In this document: piece after piece, positions 59,424 to 64,000 of the stretch
Layout of the letters: each line of letters starts with the position of its first letter
Position numbering within the stretch: the first letter of the stretch is position 1
Assembly (NCBI RefSeq): GCF_004005475.1
Contig: NZ_RZTZ01000004.1
Location: 310,001-374,000, forward strand
Direction: 5' to 3'
Length of the DNA: 64,000 nt
Source: Niallia taxi
Lineage (GTDB): Bacteria; Bacillota; Bacilli; Bacillales; Cytobacillaceae
The notes under the pieces: model-generated
Databases searched by the model: none
The model's input: the letters and a program-made list of their open reading frames with translations, nothing else
What the model was told of the DNA's origin: nothing
Program-made: the position numbers and the translations under genes

Positions 59424-60903
59424 CGTAGGTCTTGCAAGTATGCTATTGCTTGCAGGATGCAGTGATTCATCAAAAACTAGCAATAATTCGGGAGATGGTG
59501 AAAAGGATAATGGCAAAACAGAAATATCCTGGCTCAATATTCTCCATACCGCTTCTCCACCGACAGATACTATCATAAATGAACTTGAAAAGAAAACAAA
59601 TACGGAAATTAAATTCTCGTGGATTCCTGATGCTTCAAAAGAGGAACGTATTAATACAGCGTTAGCTTCAGACTCCTTGGCAGATATTGTTACTTTAACG
59701 ATATTAGAAAATTCCTCGGTCAGAAACTCGTTGAAGTCTGGTATGTTTTGGAATATTGAAGATTATTTAGATGAATTTCCCAACTTAAAAGCAATTCCTG
59801 AAGAAATGCTGAAATCAGCTTCGACTGAAGGAAAGCTCTATGGCGTACCATTCCAAAAGGATTTGGCAAGAAATGGTGTTGTTCTTCGTAAAGATTGGTT
59901 AGATAAGCTTGGACTGGAGGTTCCTAAAACAACAGAAGAATTAATGGAGGTAGCAAAAGCATTTACAGAAAACGACCCAGATGGCAACGGTAAAAATGAT
60001 ACAACTGGTTTCATGGATCGCAGTGATTTAATCTATGGAGTATTCAAAACGGTAAGTTCTTATTATGGAACACCAAATACTTGGGAGGTAGATTCTAAGG
60101 GAGAATTTGTACCGGAATTTGAAACAGATGGATATATCAAAACAATGGATTATATGAAAAAATTATATGACAATGGCTGGATAAATAAAGATTTTGCTGT
60201 AACTGCTAAGATAGATCAGCAGCAAAACTTTGCTCAAGGAAAAGGTGGTATTTATGTTGGTGCCTTGTTTGACGCGAAAAATTTAGAAACAATGGCAGCA
60301 GGTATTCAGGATAATATGGAGCTTGCCCTTGTTAATGATATGACGTCAGAGTCTAATTCTGAAAGAGCGATTTGGTCTGGAGGTAATGGAATTGGTGGAC
60401 TATTAGCATTTCCACGTTCAGAAGTAAAAGATGAACAGGAATTGAAAAAGTTATTAAAATTCGTTAATGACTTAATCGATACAGAGAACTATACATTAAT
60501 GACTTACGGAATTGAAGGTACCCATTATAAGCTCAATGACGAAGGTGCCTATGAAATTATCAATCAAGATTTATGGCAGCAGGAAGTTCAGCCATTTGCC
60601 TCTTCGCGTCCTAATGAAACCGGATACAATTTAAAGGATCCAAATCCAATTAAGGCAGAAGCTGATGAAAAAATAGCAGAAAATGCAGAATATGCTGTTA
60701 TGAATCCTGCCGTTCCATTAGAATCTCCAACCTTTACAACACAAGGGTCTGAATTACAAAAGATTATCACAGACGCCACTTATCAATATATTTTAGGTGA
60801 TATCTCCTTAGCTGACTTTAAGAAAGCAGTTAAGAATTGGAATGACCAAGGTGGTAAAACAATAAAAGAAGAATATGAGGAAGCCTATAAAGCTACGAAT
60901 TAA
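59392..60903 (+). CDS. Carbohydrate-binding lipoprotein (LplA-like)
   Basis: A 503-residue extracellular solute-binding protein. Lipoprotein signal with lipobox LLLAGCS (Cys about residue 23), then an Asn/Ser linker and the two-lobed binding domain. FTENDPDGNGKNDTTGF (about 195-211) is the calcium-loop motif typical of LplA/YtcQ proteins. AAAGGAGAATTGTA precedes the ATG. It captures pectin-derived oligogalacturonides or rhamnogalacturonides for the permease pair (substrate by context). Confidence 0.9.
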   Translation: MKKPTVSKLASVGLASMLLLAGCSDSSKTSNNSGDGEKDNGKTEISWLNILHTASPPTDTIINELEKKTNTEIKFSWIPDASKEERINTALASDSLADIVTLTILENSSVRNSLKSGMFWNIEDYLDEFPNLKAIPEEMLKSASTEGKLYGVPFQKDLARNGVVLRKDWLDKLGLEVPKTTEELMEVAKAFTENDPDGNGKNDTTGFMDRSDLIYGVFKTVSSYYGTPNTWEVDSKGEFVPEFETDGYIKTMDYMKKLYDNGWINKDFAVTAKIDQQQNFAQGKGGIYVGALFDAKNLETMAAGIQDNMELALVNDMTSESNSERAIWSGGNGIGGLLAFPRSEVKDEQELKKLLKFVNDLIDTENYTLMTYGIEGTHYKLNDEGAYEIINQDLWQQEVQPFASSRPNETGYNLKDPNPIKAEADEKIAENAEYAVMNPAVPLESPTFTTQGSELQKIITDATYQYILGDISLADFKKAVKNWNDQGGKTIKEEYEEAYKATN

Positions 60904-60962
60904 TGGTTTTTTTCTTGGATGTTTGTTTAATAAGCTAACTTCTGAAAGAAAAGGAGTAGAAG

Positions 60963-62087
60963 ATGAAAGAATTGAAATGGGCTGTGAAAACAGCAAACTC
61001 GATTATGGAGAGACTGCCCCGTTTACATGAAGACAGAGGATACAATGGAAAATGGTCCTATGATTATGGAGTCATATTAAAAGGTTTTGAAAAAGTGTGG
61101 AGACAAACGGGAAGCCAGAAATATTTCAATTATATAAAGGAAAATATGGATTATTTTATTCAAGAAGATGGTTCCATTAGAGGGTATCACTTAGAGGAAT
61201 ATAATATTGATCATATTAACAACGGCAAGCTTTTGTTTGTCCTTTACAAGGAAACCGGGGAAGAAAAGTATAAAAAGGCTTGTGACTTATTACGGAAACA
61301 GTTCGAAACACATCCGAGAACATCTGAAGGTGCATTTTGGCATAAACAAATTTATCCATACCAAATCTGGCTGGACGGACTGTATATGGGAACCCCTTTT
61401 TATGCGGAATATCAAACAATCTTTGCTAATGGCAAAGGCTTAGAGGATATCATTCTTCAGTTTAAGCTAAGCTACAAACATTTATTAGATCAGGAAACAG
61501 GGCTGTTGTATCATGCTTGGGATGAGAAAAAGCACCAGCCATGGGCTGATAAAGAAACAGGATTGTCCCCGAATTTCTGGGGACGTTCTATTGGCTGGTA
61601 TTTGCTAGCAGTTGTCGACACGTTAGAAATTTTACCAGAAGAAACTTCTGGTCGTGAATTTCTAATCCAAATTTTAGAGCAAACATTGCAAGCACTAAAG
61701 TCTTACCAAGATGAAAAGAACGGTGTTTGGTATCAAGTAACAGATAAAGGCCATGAAAAGGGAAATTACTTAGAGGCTTCATGCAGCAGCATGTATGTGT
61801 GTGCGATAGCAAAAGGGATTCGTTTGGGTGTTTTGGATCGAAAAGCATGGGAAGCACAGTTAACGAAATCACATCAAGGCTTACTGGATGAATTTGTTTT
61901 ATTAACGAACGAAGGCTTTGTCAATTTAAATAAAACTTGTCAGGTTGCTGGACTGGGCGGTGCTGATAATAGGGATGGCTCCTATACTTACTATATAAGC
62001 GAACCAATTATTTGTAATGACCAAAAGGGATTGGGAGCATTCTTGCAGGCTTTAGCAGAATCTGAAGAAGTAATGAAAGAGGTGTAG
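60963..62087 (+). CDS. GH105 unsaturated rhamnogalacturonyl/galacturonyl hydrolase (YesR/YteR-like)
   Basis: A 374-residue alpha/alpha-barrel hydrolase. The catalytic Asp is D138 in WLDGLYMGTPF, equivalent to D143 of YteR; GRSIGWYLLAVVDTLE (about 210) is also conserved. There is no signal peptide, so it is cytoplasmic. It hydrates the unsaturated uronic acid left at the non-reducing end by pectate or rhamnogalacturonan lyases, releasing 4-deoxy-5-keto-uronate. AAAGGAGTAGAAG precedes the ATG. The next gene starts 2 bp after the stop. Confidence 0.9.
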   Translation: MKELKWAVKTANSIMERLPRLHEDRGYNGKWSYDYGVILKGFEKVWRQTGSQKYFNYIKENMDYFIQEDGSIRGYHLEEYNIDHINNGKLLFVLYKETGEEKYKKACDLLRKQFETHPRTSEGAFWHKQIYPYQIWLDGLYMGTPFYAEYQTIFANGKGLEDIILQFKLSYKHLLDQETGLLYHAWDEKKHQPWADKETGLSPNFWGRSIGWYLLAVVDTLEILPEETSGREFLIQILEQTLQALKSYQDEKNGVWYQVTDKGHEKGNYLEASCSSMYVCAIAKGIRLGVLDRKAWEAQLTKSHQGLLDEFVLLTNEGFVNLNKTCQVAGLGGADNRDGSYTYYISEPIICNDQKGLGAFLQALAESEEVMKEV

Positions 62088-62089
62088 AA

Positions 62090-63424
62090 ATGACAGCCTA
62101 TTTAATTCGAGATTTAGAAGCTCTTAATGAAGGTGAATTATGTACGGAATCTATCCAAAAGGCGATTGATGAAGCATATGAAAATGGCGGTGGCACGATC
62201 ATTATTCCAACAGGTAAATTCTTAACTGGAGCGTTATTTTTAAAGGATAATATTGAATTGAATTTGTCTAGAGGAGCTGTATTAAAATTTTCCAATTCTC
62301 AGCATGATTACCCTGTGGTTACATCTCGGTGGGAAGGTGTGAAAAGAGAGGTTTATGCCTCTTGCTTGTATGCGGAAAATGCAAAAAATATTTCTTTAAC
62401 TGGATTTGGCACGATTGATGGAAATGGAAAGCAATGGTGGGATATATTTCGAAACCACCAGGAGAAGCTCGCTTACCCGCGTCCAAAGCTAATCAGTTTT
62501 GATAGTTGTGAAAATATCACTATTAAAGATGTGACACTAATTAACTCGCCAAGCTGGACCGTTAATCCCATTTGTTGCAATAATGTGACCATTGACAATG
62601 TGTCGATTTTTAATCCGGCTGACTCACCAAATACAGACGGCATTGATCCGGAATCCTGTTCAAATGTACGAATCAGCAATTGCCATATTGACGTAGGCGA
62701 TGACTGTATCGCCATTAAATCCGGAACAGAAGATACAGCAGAACGAGTTGCTTGTGAAAATATCACGATTTCAAATTGTACCATGATTCATGGGCATGGA
62801 GCTGTTGTATTTGGCAGTGAAATGAGTGGCGATATTCGAAATGTGACTATAAGTAACTGTGTTTTCCAAGACACAGATAGAGGAATTCGCCTCAAATCAA
62901 GGCGAGGACGTGGCGGAGTAGTAGAGGATATTCGCGTTGATAATATTGTGATGGAACGAGTCATATGTCCATTTATCTTAAATCTATATTATTTCTGTGG
63001 ACCTCGCGGCAAGGATAAATATGTGTGGGATAAAAACCCTTACCCAATAACAGAGGAGACACCGATGTTCAGACGCATCCACTTCTCTCATATTACTGCC
63101 CGCAATGTACATGCCGCAGCAGGCTTTATTTATGGCTTAGCTGAACAGTATGTGTCGGAAATTAGCTTTAATCACATTGATATCTCAATGGCTGAAAATG
63201 CTATTCCTGGGAAGCCAGCAATGATGGCCGGAATTGAGGATATGAATAATCGTGGCTTTTATGTTGGCTTTGCCAAAGACGTCCTGTTTAATCGTGTAAC
63301 AGTTGAAAACCATGAAGGACCAGCCTTTCATATAGAATATTCAGAGGACATCGAGGTAACTCACTGCAAGTCCAAGAATACAAAGGCCTCAGAAGAGCTA
63401 CTGAAAGAAGTAGAGGTGAAATGA
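62090..63424 (+). CDS. GH28 polygalacturonase-family hydrolase
   Basis: A 444-residue right-handed beta-helix protein. The four GH28 signatures are present: NTDGID (about residues 182-187), GDDC (203-206), the HGHGA region (about 233) and RGIRLKS for RIK (about 262). It hydrolyses alpha-1,4-galacturonosyl or rhamnogalacturonan linkages by inversion. No signal peptide is seen, so it probably works in the cytoplasm on imported oligomers. GAAAGAGGTGTAGAA precedes the ATG. It overlaps the following hydrolase gene by ATGA. Confidence 0.9.
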   Translation: MTAYLIRDLEALNEGELCTESIQKAIDEAYENGGGTIIIPTGKFLTGALFLKDNIELNLSRGAVLKFSNSQHDYPVVTSRWEGVKREVYASCLYAENAKNISLTGFGTIDGNGKQWWDIFRNHQEKLAYPRPKLISFDSCENITIKDVTLINSPSWTVNPICCNNVTIDNVSIFNPADSPNTDGIDPESCSNVRISNCHIDVGDDCIAIKSGTEDTAERVACENITISNCTMIHGHGAVVFGSEMSGDIRNVTISNCVFQDTDRGIRLKSRRGRGGVVEDIRVDNIVMERVICPFILNLYYFCGPRGKDKYVWDKNPYPITEETPMFRRIHFSHITARNVHAAAGFIYGLAEQYVSEISFNHIDISMAENAIPGKPAMMAGIEDMNNRGFYVGFAKDVLFNRVTVENHEGPAFHIEYSEDIEVTHCKSKNTKASEELLKEVEVK

Positions 63425-64000
63425 AAGACAAACGACTACGGCAATTATTTGCCCTCCTAGGAGATCGTTCCAAACCAAAAGCCTTATCTGCACAGGTAAT
63501 TAATAGAGAAGAACAAAATGGTTATTTACTAGAAAGTTTATTATTGGATTTAAATGGTCTCGAAAAGGTGCCAGCTTATTTCGCTAAACCGCTAGATGCA
63601 GATGGCGTACTGCCAACAGTAATCTTTAATCATTCCCATGGGGGCAATTTTGAGCAAGGAAAGGAAGAACTCCTTCGTAGTAGTTCTTATTTACAAAATC
63701 CCTCATTTGTAGCAGAGCTTACAGGGCTTGGCTATGCTGTTTGCTCTATAGATATGTGGGGTTTTAATGAACGTAAAGGAAAACAGGAAAGTGAACTTGT
63801 TAAAGAAATGCTTTTAAATGGGCAGACGCTTTGGGGAATGCGCTTATTCGATAGCTTGTCGCTGTTGGATTATCTAGAAACACGCCCTGATGTAGATTCT
63901 ACCAGACTAGCAACAATCGGTATGTCAATGGGCGGATTGATGAGCTGGTGGTTAGCGGCACTAGATGAGCGGATTAAAGTGTCTGTTGATATAGCTGGTC
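63421..64000 (+). CDS. Alpha/beta hydrolase (dienelactone hydrolase/acetyl esterase-like), truncated by window edge
   Basis: An open frame of at least 193 residues running off the right edge. It contains FNHSHGG (oxyanion-hole His-Gly), a GYAVCSIDMWGFNER strand and the nucleophile elbow GMSMGG. This is an alpha/beta hydrolase of the dienelactone-hydrolase or acetyl-xylan-esterase type without a signal peptide. Start overlaps the GH28 stop, with GAAGTAGAGGTGAA as ribosome site. Probably a cytoplasmic deacetylase or esterase for pectic oligosaccharides (inference). Confidence 0.8.
   Translation, partial: MKDKRLRQLFALLGDRSKPKALSAQVINREEQNGYLLESLLLDLNGLEKVPAYFAKPLDADGVLPTVIFNHSHGGNFEQGKEELLRSSSYLQNPSFVAELTGLGYAVCSIDMWGFNERKGKQESELVKEMLLNGQTLWGMRLFDSLSLLDYLETRPDVDSTRLATIGMSMGGLMSWWLAALDERIKVSVDIAG

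Overview
The window is low-GC Firmicute DNA and most resembles an endospore-forming member of the Bacillaceae. The evidence is Shine-Dalgarno sequences close to AAAGGAGG, sigma-A promoters of the TTGACA/TATAAT type, CcpA cre sites, CotF-type spore coat genes, a feuABC/btr bacillibactin locus, a BceRS-BceAB-type module and a yes/lpl-like pectin locus. Gene order is compact, with U-tailed hairpins between most transcription units. I see no rRNA, tRNA, phage, insertion sequence or CRISPR array. The species cannot be fixed from the sequence.

Layout. 0-12 kb: an MFS exporter, then a C4 hydroxy-acid block made of an RraA-like protein, two paralogous isocitrate/isopropylmalate-family dehydrogenases, a CitMHS carrier, a class II aldolase, a four-carbon acid-sugar kinase, a LysR regulator and an Asp/Glu-racemase-family protein. 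A TerC-family protein and an orphan PTS IIA domain are interspersed. 12-15 kb: a TerD-like/MXAN_6230-family protein and poorly coding AT-rich DNA. 15.5-22 kb: Fur-controlled catecholate siderophore uptake (esterase, Btr, FeuABC, YbbA).

22-38 kb is the most striking region. A ROK-family repressor is surrounded by three near-identical XylR-like operators, each placed just downstream of a TTGACG promoter. They control (a) a GPH sugar transporter, (b) uxaC plus an AraC regulator, two Gfo/Idh/MocA oxidoreductases and two sugar isomerase/epimerases, and (c) a LarA-family nickel-pincer enzyme, a UxuB-like SDR, the complete cofactor pathway LarE-LarB-LarC1-LarC2 and a nickel transporter. My reading is a hexuronate or uronide regulon in which a nickel-pincer epimerase acts on an aldonate. 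A possible step is D-mannonate to D-gluconate, bypassing mannonate dehydratase, which is absent here. The genes and operators are seen directly; the reaction is inference.

38-53 kb: a chemoreceptor, two inverted copies of a CotF-like coat gene pair with an alcohol dehydrogenase, an Rrf2/NmrA/FMN-reductase redox group, a peptide-antibiotic sensing and detoxification module, an SDR/TetR/hydroxyacyl-CoA dehydrogenase group and a LysR regulator. 53-64 kb: a rhamnogalacturonan/pectin-oligomer locus (acetylesterase, YesS-like regulator, divergent ABC permease halves, DUF624 protein, solute-binding lipoprotein, GH105, GH28 and a truncated alpha/beta hydrolase), with perfect cre sites indicating carbon catabolite control.
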